Assembly: GCA_965214125.1 (NCBI GenBank)
Contig: CBDCBA010000025.1
Coordinates: 1 to 64,000, forward strand
Source of the DNA: CBDCBA01 sp965214125
Lineage (GTDB): Bacteria > Planctomycetota > Phycisphaerae > Tepidisphaerales > Tepidisphaeraceae
Reading direction: 5' to 3'
DNA: 64,000 nt
The translations under genes were made by a program, and so were the position numbers. Below the pieces are notes generated by a model. It made no database searches. It saw nothing but the letters and a program-made list of their open reading frames with translations, and was not told where the DNA came from. Positions 7,801-16,856 of this stretch are shown in pieces. Position 1 is the stretch's first letter; each line of letters starts with the position of its first letter.

Positions 7801-9894
7801 GTTGGGGCGATCGCGATCTTCGCCCTGATGACGGCGTCGCTGTGGGCGTTTCACCCGGCGTTTCGCATCAGCAACAGCGCCCTCATCATCATCCTGGCGT
7901 TCGCGATCTTGTTTATGAGCGGCCTGGTGATCTGGGTCGTCTACAGCCGCTTCGAGACGGAACTCAAGCGCGTCCGCTCCGGCAAGGCCGACGACGAGAG
8001 CGGGCCCACGGGGGGGCACGCCAGCGGCGGCGCGAGCTTCGCGCGGGCCAGCGTGATCGGCCAGGCCGTGATGCTCGGCATCGCCAACATGCGCCGGCGC
8101 CGGTTCCGCACGTTCCTGACGGCCTCGACGATCGTGCTCATCACCTTCGCGGTCCTCTGCTTCACGAGCAGCACGACGTACACGAGCGTCGTCGCCCTGC
8201 CGACGGGCACGAGCGCCGATCATCCCGGCGTCATGCTTCGCCAACGCGGCTACCGGGCGCTGCCCCTGCCGTTGCTGGGGGCGGTGCAGGGCGTGGGGGC
8301 GGAGCTGTTCGCCGACCGCCCGATCGTGCCGCGTTGGTGGAACCTGGAGAACGGCGACGAGACGTTCGCGCTCTACCTCGAGAGCGTTGGGGCCGACGGC
8401 GTCGTGCGCCGCGTGCCGCAGCGGGCGGCGGTCGGGCTTTCGCCGGGCGAGGCGGAGCTGACGCCGCTGGCCCGCGTGCTGGGCGAGTCGGCGGCGGCGC
8501 GGATCGTGGAGCCGGGGGCAGAGGTCATTGCCCTGAGCCGGCCGGTCGCCGACGCGCTGCAGGTGCGGGCGGGAGATTCGGTCACGCTCGCCGGCCACGT
8601 GCTGGAGGTGGCGTCGGTCTACGACCCCGACGCCTACGACGCGCAGATGATCGCCCTCAGCGGCGAGCCGATCGCACCGCTGGACGTCAGCAACGGCATG
8701 CTCGACGCCAGCGGCCGGGCCGTCACCGATGCCGGCGACATGGGGCTGGCCCTCGACGGCGACGCCGGCAGCGCCGAGGCGGCCGCCAGCTACGAGCACC
8801 TCTCGAGCAGCCAGTTCGTCCTGATCCCCGCGACGCTCAGCCAACGGTTGCCCGAGTCGTCGCTGCGGAGCGTGAGCGTGCGCCTGGACGACCTCGACCA
8901 GCTCGACGCCGCCGTCGACGACCTGACCCGCCGCTTCGCCCTGGCCCTCTTCGCCGGCTACGACGACGGCGTGAAACTCGTCACGGCCAGCCAGCCCACG
9001 AGCGTGGCGGGGACGGCGGTGGTCGTGCCGCTCCTGATCGGCGGGCTCATCATTTTCAACACGATGATGGGCTCCATTGCCGAGCGGCGGCGGGAGATTC
9101 ACATCTACACCAGCCTCGGCCTGGCGCCGGTCCACGTCGGGGCGCTGTTCGTGGCCGAGGCGTTGACGTACGGGCTGATCGGCGCGGTCTTCGGCTACGT
9201 GATCGGGCAGTTCGTGGGCACGGGGCTGGTGAGCCTCGGCTGGCTCGGCGACGCGACGCTGAACTACAGCGGCACGAGCGCGATGCTGACGATGGGGCTG
9301 ATCCTGCTCGTCGTGCTGCTGAGCGCGCTGGTCCCCGCGCGGCTGGCGAGCAAGATCGCGGCCCCGAGCATCGACCGCACCTGGAAAGTGCCGGCGGCGG
9401 TGGATGGCACGATCCGCGCGACGCTGCCGTTCACGATCAACCAGACCGCCGCGGCGGGGGCGATCGCTTATTTGGCCGAGTGGTTCGAGGTCCACGCCGA
9501 CGGCACGGTGGGCGGATTCGCGGCCGATGACATCGAGCCGTTCCAACGCCGCGAGGGGGAGCACACCGTGAACGGTTTGCGGGCGAAGGTGTGGCTCTCG
9601 CCGTTCGATTTGGGCGTGCGGCAGGCGTGCGTGGTCTCGATCCGCCCCGGCGAGATCGAGGACGTGTACGAGGTGGACGTCGCCCTGACCCACGAGAGCG
9701 GCGGCGAAGAGGCGTGGCATCGCATGAACCGCGCCTTCCTGACCAGTCTGCGCCAGCAGTTCCTCGCCTGGCGCAGCCTCGGCGGCCGGCGAATGCTGGA
9801 GTACGTGGAGCGGAGTAAGGGGATGTTTGGCCGGGAGGTGGGAGCGGAGGAGGTGGGACGTGGGCAGGCACCGGAGTCAGAGGGCGGCGGATGA
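4816..9894 (+). CDS. Giant FtsX-type permease with degenerate M28-like peptidase front end
   Basis: About 1692 residues from TTG 4816, preceded by AGGAGG; GTG 4786 is the alternative start. Order: signal peptide ending ARAQS; an M28/PA-like region with VGSDGYAAARDHIERELAGL and later LLAPYDTAGL and ILFTGADGINLGG, where the M28 metal ligands (HxD, the central Asp, EE) are replaced; a beta-rich middle; three membrane helices at about residues 960-1050; an FtsX half (RRRFRTFLTASTIVLITF to GLIIFNTMMGSIAERRREIH with helices to about residue 1520); and a soluble tail. It is probably an inner-membrane exporter subunit whose periplasmic part binds rather than cleaves. The last 20 residues are encoded by repeat A2. 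No ATPase is adjacent. Confidence 0.75.
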   Translation: MFPALARPIPFSRGVAAFCMAVAAFVALAAPARAQSATPGLPAEAATFWRHLEAMATGQSRLVGSDGYAAARDHIERELAGLADATGRVQFRRHDFRLLVPVTRAASLELAGGERSDLYPIWPAKARLNAVGDVGIRGELVYCGDASSAATPPRSVQGNIAVIEATAAGRWHHPFFLGASAVVILGDDDLAWTQLSEHEIRVPAHLPRFFLPNGPLADRLRAGERPEATLRASADWVLRTATNFYAVVEGTGGPASAVALLAPYDTAGLVPDLAPGAGQAAAPATALALLDRFARSPPERPVAILFTGADGINLGGTREAMLAIGAAPETNRDWQAEPRAEIAADQAVADRLAEVALDPSLLDKTGDRAVLERLLKVAETEAADVQSRLFRLRIRDPETLDAAEREEKAALLRRTVELGSIRNLLRGEPAALADDEQAHADARAFAARLNELLVGSAASPGLIQQNKDYVAALEERAELYEWLAGAVGTTPTPDARSSQGRALDLIVGLDLSDGGHSLGPIAWGGFTSSTSNGLIGRLRDWFNAANRAANEDPGHWFAQLGGGVETNTFTDPKWRLAAPLGLPAELAASQGVPAFTLATLNDARPRRDTPADTIDRLNRPRLERQFALTDEVLRRAFFDTSGFAAGGDHKRRVHRVTGQVLALAPGKPVPDLPTGGFVAVLYHGEKKNSPTPDLRWHARWTLGVRRTEIASTDAAGRYRFEGLDLLGDRQLRFRTALVYRLEPGTGRVIATSDFGRAGSDFSPTVDLDNGTVRPRKNIVFACEEFALAGLYDPRFLQSLGTVVPRDARRSAVPQKYKFVLRDGVLAGFVEPGTRNYLLFRYGQIGNRLTLLNIPPLDADAAGEGDERLAKGFSTEGLRRLGPLSMQTANDLWRLDERRLASYAAAGVSSPLLDDLHAGAAVGIERAAEALDADDGLTFERAANGAWANEALVYSAAQAMASDVIYAAIFLLLLCVPFAFCMERLVIGTPNVYRQIVGAIAIFALMTASLWAFHPAFRISNSALIIILAFAILFMSGLVIWVVYSRFETELKRVRSGKADDESGPTGGHASGGASFARASVIGQAVMLGIANMRRRRFRTFLTASTIVLITFAVLCFTSSTTYTSVVALPTGTSADHPGVMLRQRGYRALPLPLLGAVQGVGAELFADRPIVPRWWNLENGDETFALYLESVGADGVVRRVPQRAAVGLSPGEAELTPLARVLGESAAARIVEPGAEVIALSRPVADALQVRAGDSVTLAGHVLEVASVYDPDAYDAQMIALSGEPIAPLDVSNGMLDASGRAVTDAGDMGLALDGDAGSAEAAASYEHLSSSQFVLIPATLSQRLPESSLRSVSVRLDDLDQLDAAVDDLTRRFALALFAGYDDGVKLVTASQPTSVAGTAVVVPLLIGGLIIFNTMMGSIAERRREIHIYTSLGLAPVHVGALFVAEALTYGLIGAVFGYVIGQFVGTGLVSLGWLGDATLNYSGTSAMLTMGLILLVVLLSALVPARLASKIAAPSIDRTWKVPAAVDGTIRATLPFTINQTAAAGAIAYLAEWFEVHADGTVGGFAADDIEPFQRREGEHTVNGLRAKVWLSPFDLGVRQACVVSIRPGEIEDVYEVDVALTHESGGEEAWHRMNRAFLTSLRQQFLAWRSLGGRRMLEYVERSKGMFGREVGAEEVGRGQAPESEGGG

Positions 9895-9950
9895 TCGCCA
9901 CCATGTTCTGACTTCTGCCCACGTCCCACCCTCCCCCGCTCCCACCTCCC
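9833..9950. repeat. Family A inverted-repeat element, copy A2
   Basis: Arms 9833-9867 and 9913-9950 have the same GGAGGTGGGAGC...GTGGGCAG design as A1, A3 and A4 with small differences, around a loop of about 45 bp. The left arm lies inside the 3' end of the giant permease gene, and the stop codon (9892-9894) is in the loop. The right arm ends 8 bp before the start of the OPT-like gene. Confidence 0.85.
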
Positions 9951-9958
9951 ACTCTCTC

Positions 9959-11968
9959 GTGAAAGAAGACGCCGAACTCAAGCAATTTCGGGAGCTGATG
10001 ACGCCCCCGGACCACTTCGAGGAGGGGTTCGGGTGGAAGGCCGTCTTCGGGGCGCTGTTCGTGGGCTTCATCATGACGCCGGCGAGCATGTACATGCAGC
10101 TCGTGACCGGCCAGGACGTGGGCGGGGCGGCGCAGTGGGTGACGGTGATCCTCTTCATCGAGGTCGCGCGGCGCAGCTTCACAACGCTGAGCCGGCCGGA
10201 GATCTTCATCCTCTACACGATGGCTGGCAGCGCGCTGGCGGGCGCGGGGCCGGGGCAGGGGTTGCTGTGGCAGCAGTTCATGGTGCAAAGCGACTCGCTG
10301 CGCGCGTTCGGCGTGGCGGAGAACATCCCGTGGTGGGTCTCGCCCAGCGACCCCGAAGTGCTGGGCCGGCGGACGTTCTTCCAAAGCCAGTGGGTCGTGC
10401 CGATCCTGTTGTTCGCCCTCGCGACGGTGTTGCAGCGGCTTGATAACTTCGGGCTCGGCTACATCATGTTCCGCCTGACGAGCGACGTGGAGAAGCTCCC
10501 CTTCCCGCTCGCCCCCGTGCAGGCGCAGGGCGTGGTCGCCCTCGCCGACGCAAGCCACGGCCGCGAGACGTGGCGGTGGCGCGTCTTTTCCTTCGGCGCG
10601 ATGCTCGGCATGGCGTGGGCGATCGTCTACCTCGCGCTGCCGACGATCACCGGGGCGCTCTTGCCGGAGCCGATCAAGATTTTCCCGATCCCGTTCGTCG
10701 ACGTGACGACCAACTACGAGGAACTGCTGCCGACCGTGCCGCTGCTGTTCAGCTTCGATTTGCGCTGGATCATCTTCGGCATGGTGCTGCCGTTCTGGGC
10801 GATGGTCGGCAGCTTCCTCGGGCTGATCTTCACGATCGTGATCAACCCGGCGGTCCTCTACAACGTCGGCATCCTCGACACGTGGAGCCCCGGCACCGGG
10901 GCGATCCAGACCATCCAGGCGAACACGCTCGACTTCTACTTCAGCTTCGGCCTCGGGCTGCTGTTCGCGATCGCGGTGATCGGCTTTTGGCACATGTTCG
11001 CCAGTTTTCGCCAAAGCCGGCAGGCGGGGGAGACGGGGCGGGTCGACCTCAAAGCCTTATTCAACCCGCCCAGGGGGCGCGGCGACCTGCCGCTGTGGGT
11101 CGCGGTCGCCATCTACTTCTTCACGATGGCCGCCACCATTGTGACAGCCCTTGTGCTGCTGCGCATCAGCTACAACGAAGACCCGGCCAACGTCAGCCCC
11201 GTCTCCTGGCTGCTGGTCGGCGTCTTCATCTTCTACGGCTTCATCTACACGCCGGTCGTCAGCTACGTGAGCGCGCGGATGGAGGGCATCGTCGGCATGA
11301 CGGTGCAGGTGCCGTTCATCCGCGAGGCGACCTTCATTCTCAGCGGCTACCAGGGGGCGGCCGTCTGGTTCACGCCGTTCCCCTACCAGGACTACGGCCG
11401 CGAGGTGCTCTACTTCCGCACCACGGAACTGACCGGCACGAAGATCACCAGCCGGCTCAAGGCGGAGATCTTCATCCTGCCGATCGTGATCCTGGGCATG
11501 ATCGTCTTCAGCCAGTTCATCTGGCAGATCGCCCCGGTCCCCAGCGCCGCCTTCCCGTACGCGGACGAGTTCTGGGAGCTCATCGCCTATCAGCGCGGGC
11601 TGATCTGGTCGAGCACCTTGCCGGGCGGGCAGAACGGGCCGTTCGCCGAGGCGTTCAACTGGTCGTACCTCTTCGGCGGTCTTGGCCTCGCGTGCGGACT
11701 CTACGCGATTTTAAGCTTCTTCGGCCTGCCGGTGTTGCTCGTGTACGGCATCATCCGCGGGCTGGATCAGAGCTTGCCGCACGTGATTGTGCCACAGTTT
11801 TTGGGTGCCTTGCTCGGCCGGTACTACTTCCGCAAGAAGTTCGGGCAGATGTGGCAGCAGTACATCATCGTCTTTGCCGCCGGCTACGCGGCGGGGGAGG
11901 GGCTGATCGTAATGTTCAGCTTGGGAACGGTGTTCATCAGCAAGAGCGTGATCACGTCGCCGTATTGA
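9959..11968 (+). CDS. OPT-like (oligopeptide transporter superfamily) membrane protein
   Basis: 669 residues from GTG 9959; upstream in-frame residues are translated repeat A2. The protein is hydrophobic, with well over ten membrane helices. It opens with a short acidic cytoplasmic segment (KEDAELKQFRELMTPPDHFE) before FVGFIMTPASMYMQLVTGQD and ends with a helix-rich SLPHVIVPQFLGALLGRYYF block. This is the layout of OPT-superfamily transporters of planctomycetes, related to peptide or metal-chelate importers; the substrate is not predictable. It follows the giant permease with only element A2 between, so co-transcription is plausible. The last 12 bases including the stop are tandemly duplicated just downstream (11957-11980). 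Confidence 0.75.
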   Translation: MKEDAELKQFRELMTPPDHFEEGFGWKAVFGALFVGFIMTPASMYMQLVTGQDVGGAAQWVTVILFIEVARRSFTTLSRPEIFILYTMAGSALAGAGPGQGLLWQQFMVQSDSLRAFGVAENIPWWVSPSDPEVLGRRTFFQSQWVVPILLFALATVLQRLDNFGLGYIMFRLTSDVEKLPFPLAPVQAQGVVALADASHGRETWRWRVFSFGAMLGMAWAIVYLALPTITGALLPEPIKIFPIPFVDVTTNYEELLPTVPLLFSFDLRWIIFGMVLPFWAMVGSFLGLIFTIVINPAVLYNVGILDTWSPGTGAIQTIQANTLDFYFSFGLGLLFAIAVIGFWHMFASFRQSRQAGETGRVDLKALFNPPRGRGDLPLWVAVAIYFFTMAATIVTALVLLRISYNEDPANVSPVSWLLVGVFIFYGFIYTPVVSYVSARMEGIVGMTVQVPFIREATFILSGYQGAAVWFTPFPYQDYGREVLYFRTTELTGTKITSRLKAEIFILPIVILGMIVFSQFIWQIAPVPSAAFPYADEFWELIAYQRGLIWSSTLPGGQNGPFAEAFNWSYLFGGLGLACGLYAILSFFGLPVLLVYGIIRGLDQSLPHVIVPQFLGALLGRYYFRKKFGQMWQQYIIVFAAGYAAGEGLIVMFSLGTVFISKSVITSPY

Positions 11969-12097
11969 TCGCCGTATTGACGGGCGCGTGGTACGCTGCG
12001 GGCGGTCGCGGCGTCCCGCCGTACGCCGCGGCCTGTGACTTCGACGTGCCCCTTCGCGCACGTGACGGCAAACCCGGAAGCCGAGGAGCTTCGTCCG

Positions 12098-14833
12098 ATG
12101 AACATTCCAACCCGCGCCCTCGCCGCCCTGGCGATGGTCGTTTTCGCCTCGCCGTCGTTCGGCCAGACGATCCCGCAACGCCTAGCCGACCTGGGTATTT
12201 CCGTCGAGGCCGGAACCGTTCCCGATATCGAGCCGACGCGCGTCAAGCCGCTGGTTGAGGGCGTGATCGCCTTCGCTTACACCGACGCCGACGGCACGAC
12301 GATCGTCCTTGCCGCTGACGCGGATGTGCTGGGCAAGTACAAGTTGCCCGGCGGCGACGAGTTCGACTTCCGCACGCCCGACGGCCGCGCCGTTGCACCG
12401 CAGGCCGTTCTCGATGACCGCCTGCTCGTCACGCGTAGCGAGAAGGGCTGGGGCTGGCTCGGCGACCGCCTGACGCTCACGCCTGTTGATCCGGGCGACG
12501 CCGAAGTGCGCGGTGCGAGCGTCGATGAGTCGGCTGTCGCTCACACGCTGCGCGTCGGTTCGGACGGCGACTTCGCCACCTTCGCCGAGGCCGCCGATCG
12601 GGCGCAGGAATTGCTCGACGGCGGCGAGGGCGTGCGACTCGAACTTGCCGCCGGCACCTACCGCGAGGGCGGCATCGTGATCAACGCGGGGCCGAACCCG
12701 GACGCCACGCTCATCATCGAGGGCGTGCCGGGCGAAACGATCATCACGGGTGCCGACCCCTTCACGGGCGGCTGGGAACCGATCGAGCCGAACTCGCCGG
12801 TGTACCGCAAGAGCTGGCCGCACCGCTTTGGCATGAGCCCGCAGGGGTGGGATCGCTGGGGCTTTCTGCTGACGAGCGGCACGTCGCGTAGCGAGGTCGT
12901 GAGCATCGACGGCGACCTGATGATGCCCGTGGAGTTGGAACGCTTCCGATGGGTTGATCCGGATGGCCCGCTCACGCTCCAGGACACGGACGTCCCCGAC
13001 GACGAGCCGGGCCGCTGGCAGCCGGCGGGGCGGCGCGACCCGCGCGAGCTCGTGCCCGGCACCTTCGGCGTCGTCGAGGCCGAGGACATGATTTACCTCT
13101 GTCCGCCGGAGGGCGTCGACCCGAACGGGGCGAAGGTCGAGGCGAGCGTGCGTGGGGCGCTGTTGACGATCAACGATCGCCGCAACGTTGTGTTGCGCGG
13201 TCTGACGTTCACCCACGCCGCCACGCATGCCGGGTCGCATGAGAACCCGGTCTCGCTGCGGGTCCAGAACCTGCTCGTGGAGCGCTGTGCGTTCGACCGC
13301 AACGGCTCCAAGGGCATGGCGCTCGGCTCTGATCCGACGCAGATCACGCTGCGCCACAGCACGTTCAACGGCAACGGCTGGAAGGGATTCTCGGCCGGCT
13401 ACCGGCCCGACGACTACGTGATGGAATACTGCGAGTCGTCCTTCAACAACTGGCGCGGCCACAGCGGCGGGCAGCACTCGTGGGACGCGGCCGGCGTCAA
13501 GTTCTTCGGCCTCAATGGGCAGACCGGCGTGCGCATCGTCGGCCATCGCGCGTTCGCCAACCTCACGCACGGCCTGTGGATCGACCAGTCCTTCACCCCG
13601 CGGGCCCCGATCGAGATCCGCGACAGCATCTACGCGGGCAACTACTTTGGCGCCGACCTTTACCTGGAGAAGCTCACCGGGCCCGTCGACGTCGTCGGCA
13701 ACGTCCTCTGGACCAACCGCGGCCTGCACGGCGTCAACGGGACGAGCTGGAACATGCGCTTCGCCGACAACCTGATGCACGCCGCGACCGGCAATCGCCC
13801 AATCTTCTTCCTGCACAAACGCGGCGAGGAGTCGGAGTACGCCAACCACTCCCGCGATTGGACGCTCGACGGCAACCTCCTCACGACGCGCGACGGCGGC
13901 CAGCTGCTTCAGCAGGCGAGCGAGCCCCAGCAGTACGCGGAGTTCCTCGACACGCTGGCGACGAATGGCAACGTTGTTCACGGCGAGGACTCCACCTTCT
14001 TCGAGCCGTCGCTGATGGCCGACCCGCAGTATGCCAACCCGGACGCCTACGGCTGGGACGTGACGAACCCGCGCGTCCGCGAGGCGTTGCCGAATCTGCC
14101 GGGGCCGCTGTCGGACGAGGACCGCGCAAAGCTCGAACGCGCCGACCGCAACGCGCAGCGCTACCTCGAGGTGATCGCCGCCAGCCGCAGCCTCGGCGGG
14201 CCGCCGTTCGACCGGGCCCAGGCAATCGTTGACAACGCGTGGCGGCAGCTCGATTTAAGCCCCGTTCTCAACCGCAACCTGACCGGCAACGACGCCTGGA
14301 TCGGGGCCGGCAACCAGCTTCCGCAGCTTCGGCCCGGCGACGCGCGCTTCGCCGGCGTGCCGTTCGAGCTCCGCGACGGCGGCCTTGTGCTGCGCTCGGC
14401 CAAGGTGACCGAGTCGCGCGGCAAGCCGACGCCCGTGCAGGTCGACGTGCCGGTCGGCGACCGCGTCGAGGTGCTTTACGTTCTGCACGGCGGCGGCTGG
14501 TTCGATGGCGACCCGGCACCGACCGGGCGGTACGAACTTGTCTACGAAGACGGCACGACCGCCGGCGTCGACGTGGTGCCGGAATCGAAGGCATCCGACC
14601 CGTCGCGGCCGGCGATGGTCGGCGAGTGGTACCACGCCTTTACGCCCTTCGATAACGACGTCGCCCGCCACATCGCGCTGCCGGGCGACCTCGGCGAGAA
14701 CGGGGCGTACCTGTACGTCGTCGAAATCGTCAACCCGCACCCGGATCGGCCCGTCGCGCAGCTTCGGCTCGTCGGCGAGCTGGAGCGGGAGATCACGCTG
14801 ATCATCCTCGCCGCGACGTACGCCCGGCCGTGA
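12098..14833 (+). CDS. Secreted right-handed parallel beta-helix protein
   Basis: 911 residues from ATG 12098, with a signal peptide cleaved near PSFGQ. A pectate-lyase-like beta-helix opens with VGSDGDFATFAEAADRAQ and LELAAGTYREGGIVI, and the rungs run through NVVLRGLTFTHAATHAGS, VERCAFDRNGSKGMALGS and WIDQSFTPRAPIEIRDSIYAGN to about residue 620. A C-terminal region of about 250 residues follows, rich in short beta strands. This fold is common in polysaccharide lyases, hydrolases and epimerases, and planctomycetes have many. Catalytic residues cannot be assigned by eye. It is probably an exported carbohydrate-active or carbohydrate-binding protein; no other carbohydrate gene is next to it. 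Confidence 0.75.
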   Translation: MNIPTRALAALAMVVFASPSFGQTIPQRLADLGISVEAGTVPDIEPTRVKPLVEGVIAFAYTDADGTTIVLAADADVLGKYKLPGGDEFDFRTPDGRAVAPQAVLDDRLLVTRSEKGWGWLGDRLTLTPVDPGDAEVRGASVDESAVAHTLRVGSDGDFATFAEAADRAQELLDGGEGVRLELAAGTYREGGIVINAGPNPDATLIIEGVPGETIITGADPFTGGWEPIEPNSPVYRKSWPHRFGMSPQGWDRWGFLLTSGTSRSEVVSIDGDLMMPVELERFRWVDPDGPLTLQDTDVPDDEPGRWQPAGRRDPRELVPGTFGVVEAEDMIYLCPPEGVDPNGAKVEASVRGALLTINDRRNVVLRGLTFTHAATHAGSHENPVSLRVQNLLVERCAFDRNGSKGMALGSDPTQITLRHSTFNGNGWKGFSAGYRPDDYVMEYCESSFNNWRGHSGGQHSWDAAGVKFFGLNGQTGVRIVGHRAFANLTHGLWIDQSFTPRAPIEIRDSIYAGNYFGADLYLEKLTGPVDVVGNVLWTNRGLHGVNGTSWNMRFADNLMHAATGNRPIFFLHKRGEESEYANHSRDWTLDGNLLTTRDGGQLLQQASEPQQYAEFLDTLATNGNVVHGEDSTFFEPSLMADPQYANPDAYGWDVTNPRVREALPNLPGPLSDEDRAKLERADRNAQRYLEVIAASRSLGGPPFDRAQAIVDNAWRQLDLSPVLNRNLTGNDAWIGAGNQLPQLRPGDARFAGVPFELRDGGLVLRSAKVTESRGKPTPVQVDVPVGDRVEVLYVLHGGGWFDGDPAPTGRYELVYEDGTTAGVDVVPESKASDPSRPAMVGEWYHAFTPFDNDVARHIALPGDLGENGAYLYVVEIVNPHPDRPVAQLRLVGELEREITLIILAATYARP

Positions 14834-14867
14834 GCCGACTGGGCCGCCGCGGTACGCTTGACGGCAG

Positions 14868-15752
14868 ATGGACGCGACCGATTTCTTCGCCTGGCAAGGC
14901 CTCGAGCTCTCCCTGCCCGCCGGGTGGCGGCCGGTGAAGATCGGCGGAGACGAGACGGCGGGGGAGGTGCTCTTCGCCGACGTCGACCGGCCGCTCATGG
15001 GCGTGCGTTGGGACACGCCCGGTCGCGGCGCACGACGCGACCCCGACGGGCACGCGGCGCGGCTCCTGCGGGGGCAGGTCGGCCAGCTTTCGGCGGCGCG
15101 GGCGAAGCCCTTCCCGATGCCGACCGGCGACTGGGCGGCGTCGCTGCTGTTCGAAGAGCCCGATCCGCCCGGTCGCGACGTCTGGGTTGGGCTGAGCCGC
15201 GCAACGGGGCGGAGCGTCGAGATCGCCCTGCACCGCCACGAGCCCGCCGACCGCGGCCGCCTCGCTATGGCGTTGCTGCCGACGCTGGTCGACGTGCCGC
15301 TCGACCGATCCCGCCGATGGCGACTGTTCGACCTGGACGTGCGGGTGCCGCCCGGCCACCGCCTTACATCGCACAAGCTGTCGGCGGGGGACCTGAGCCT
15401 GAGCTTCACGCGGGACGAGCCGATCGGTCGCGGCCGCGTGCGCCGCCTGCCGCTGACCCTTCGCCAGATCCGCCCCGCCCGCTTGGCGTTGTCGCGCCGG
15501 ACGCTGGCCGAGTGGCTTCAGCCCTTCGCCTGGCAGGCGAGTCGCTTCCACAAGCCGGCCCAACCGCCTGAGGCGACCGCGCACGGCCTGGTCCAGCCGT
15601 GGCGGCGTCGGCGGCGGTACGGCTGGCTCTGGACGGTCCCGCGCGCGCTGACAGCGCGCATCGACCACGACGCCCGCGCCGACCGCCTGCTGCTCCTGCG
15701 CGGCGTGCCCGAGGCGGTTGCCGAAGTGACGTTCGCCGCAGGCAATTCGTGA
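14868..15752 (+). CDS. Protein of unknown function, 294 aa
   Basis: ATG 14868 gives MDATDFFAWQGLELSLPAGWRPVKI. The first half has the alternating pattern of a compact beta-strand domain (WQGLELSLPAGW, GEVLFADVDRPLMGVRW). The second half is very basic, with an Arg-rich run near residue 245. It has no signal peptide and no membrane helix. It starts 34 bp after the beta-helix gene on the same strand. Codon use matches the neighbours, so it is likely a real gene, but I do not recognise the family. Confidence 0.7.
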   Translation: MDATDFFAWQGLELSLPAGWRPVKIGGDETAGEVLFADVDRPLMGVRWDTPGRGARRDPDGHAARLLRGQVGQLSAARAKPFPMPTGDWAASLLFEEPDPPGRDVWVGLSRATGRSVEIALHRHEPADRGRLAMALLPTLVDVPLDRSRRWRLFDLDVRVPPGHRLTSHKLSAGDLSLSFTRDEPIGRGRVRRLPLTLRQIRPARLALSRRTLAEWLQPFAWQASRFHKPAQPPEATAHGLVQPWRRRRRYGWLWTVPRALTARIDHDARADRLLLLRGVPEAVAEVTFAAGNS

Positions 15753-16040
15753 CGCCGGCGCGGATTCCAATGGAACGGGGTTGAATCTGCCGAACTTGTT
15801 CGGTAGGTTGCAGGGCGGTGGAAGCGTCGATGGGCACGGGACGTGTCCCAGGGGACGCAACTTCACCGCGGCGGCCGAATGGGCCGATAGGACGAAAGCC
15901 TTGGCACAACGCCCGAATCCGGGCACTGGTTGTGTCGACGAGGGGCGTCAACACTGGGCCATCGCAAGGGAGCGAGGCCTGTCAACCTGATCTTCCCGCG
16001 CAGGTCGCGCGACGTCCTTAATCCCGTTCGGGAGGACCCA

Positions 16041-16742
16041 ATGAGCCAAGCCACCGCCAAACCCGAAGCAGACCACCAGCCATCGACCCAGCCCATCGGG
16101 CGGTCGGCCAAGAAGTTCATCGCCCGGCCCGAGGACGCCTCGGCCGAGACGTCGTTCGGCATCAAGGTGACATCGGATGCACCCGTTGCCGCCACCGCCG
16201 CCGACGCCGAGGGCGTCAAAGCTCCCGCGCAGCGTCAGGCGCAGCGGTACGTCGAGGACGGCAAGCCGCGCGTGCCGAAGATGCCCCGGATCGGCCTGCC
16301 GGAGAAGGTCTACCTCCAGGCCGCCAAGGAGGCCGAGGCGCGGGGCGACGATCTGACCGTCGAGGCCGCCAAGGTCGGGCAGTACGTGTCGCTGGCGCTG
16401 CGCGATCTGGACGCGCCGTGGTCGACGAAGCTGAAGTACTTCCGCCACGCCCTCAAGCGGCACGCCCGCCCGCCGGAGCACGCCGACGACGTGACGAAGC
16501 AGTGGTTCGGCAAGCTCGCCCACCACGCCCGCGCCTACGCCGGCGCCGAGGCCCTGCGCCTCGCGGCCGAGCAGGACGACTGCTTTGAGGCCCGTCAGAG
16601 CATGGGCCAGAGCGAGGACAACATCGCCGACGACGCCGAGTCGTTTTTCGACGCCGTCTGCCCCCACTGCGACACGTGCCCGCCGATCTACAACCCCGAG
16701 GACTGGGAGCAACTCAAGTCCCTGCGCGACCGCTGGGTCTGA
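16041..16742 (+). CDS. Conserved-looking cytoplasmic protein of unknown function, 233 aa
   Basis: The ATG at 16041 follows GGGAGGACCCA, a good ribosome site, so it is preferred over the longer in-frame start at 15930. The first 85 residues are Ala/Thr/Pro-rich and probably disordered. The rest is helical and charged (PKMPRIGLPEKVYLQAAKEA, TKLKYFRHALKRHARPPEH). The protein ends with a cysteine cluster CPHCDTCPPIYNPEDWEQL, which could bind a metal. It has no signal peptide or membrane segment. It is convergent with the next gene across a perfect hairpin at 16807-16833. Function unknown. Confidence 0.75.
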   Translation: MSQATAKPEADHQPSTQPIGRSAKKFIARPEDASAETSFGIKVTSDAPVAATAADAEGVKAPAQRQAQRYVEDGKPRVPKMPRIGLPEKVYLQAAKEAEARGDDLTVEAAKVGQYVSLALRDLDAPWSTKLKYFRHALKRHARPPEHADDVTKQWFGKLAHHARAYAGAEALRLAAEQDDCFEARQSMGQSEDNIADDAESFFDAVCPHCDTCPPIYNPEDWEQLKSLRDRWV

Positions 16743-16806
16743 CGCCGGCCGACATCAGGACCACTCCGGGCTGCACGCACGATCCGCGTACCACGGAGCC
16801 TCCTCC

Positions 16807-16833
16807 GCCCCCGGCGCGTGCCGCGCCGGGGGC
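16807..16833. terminator. Bidirectional hairpin between convergent genes
   Basis: A perfect 12-bp stem (GCCCCCGGCGCG and CGCGCCGGGGGC) with a 3-nt loop lies between convergent genes ending at 16742 and 16857. There is no U tract, so termination may rely on the hairpin alone or on Rho. Confidence 0.5.
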
Positions 16834-16856
16834 ACTTGTACGCCCAACCGGTGCGC

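Noticed and set aside
5581..9720. A 1379-residue open frame on the minus strand
   Set aside because: It is the antisense shadow of the giant permease gene. Very high GC removes stop codons, and the translation has His/Arg/Gln-rich composition with no motif.
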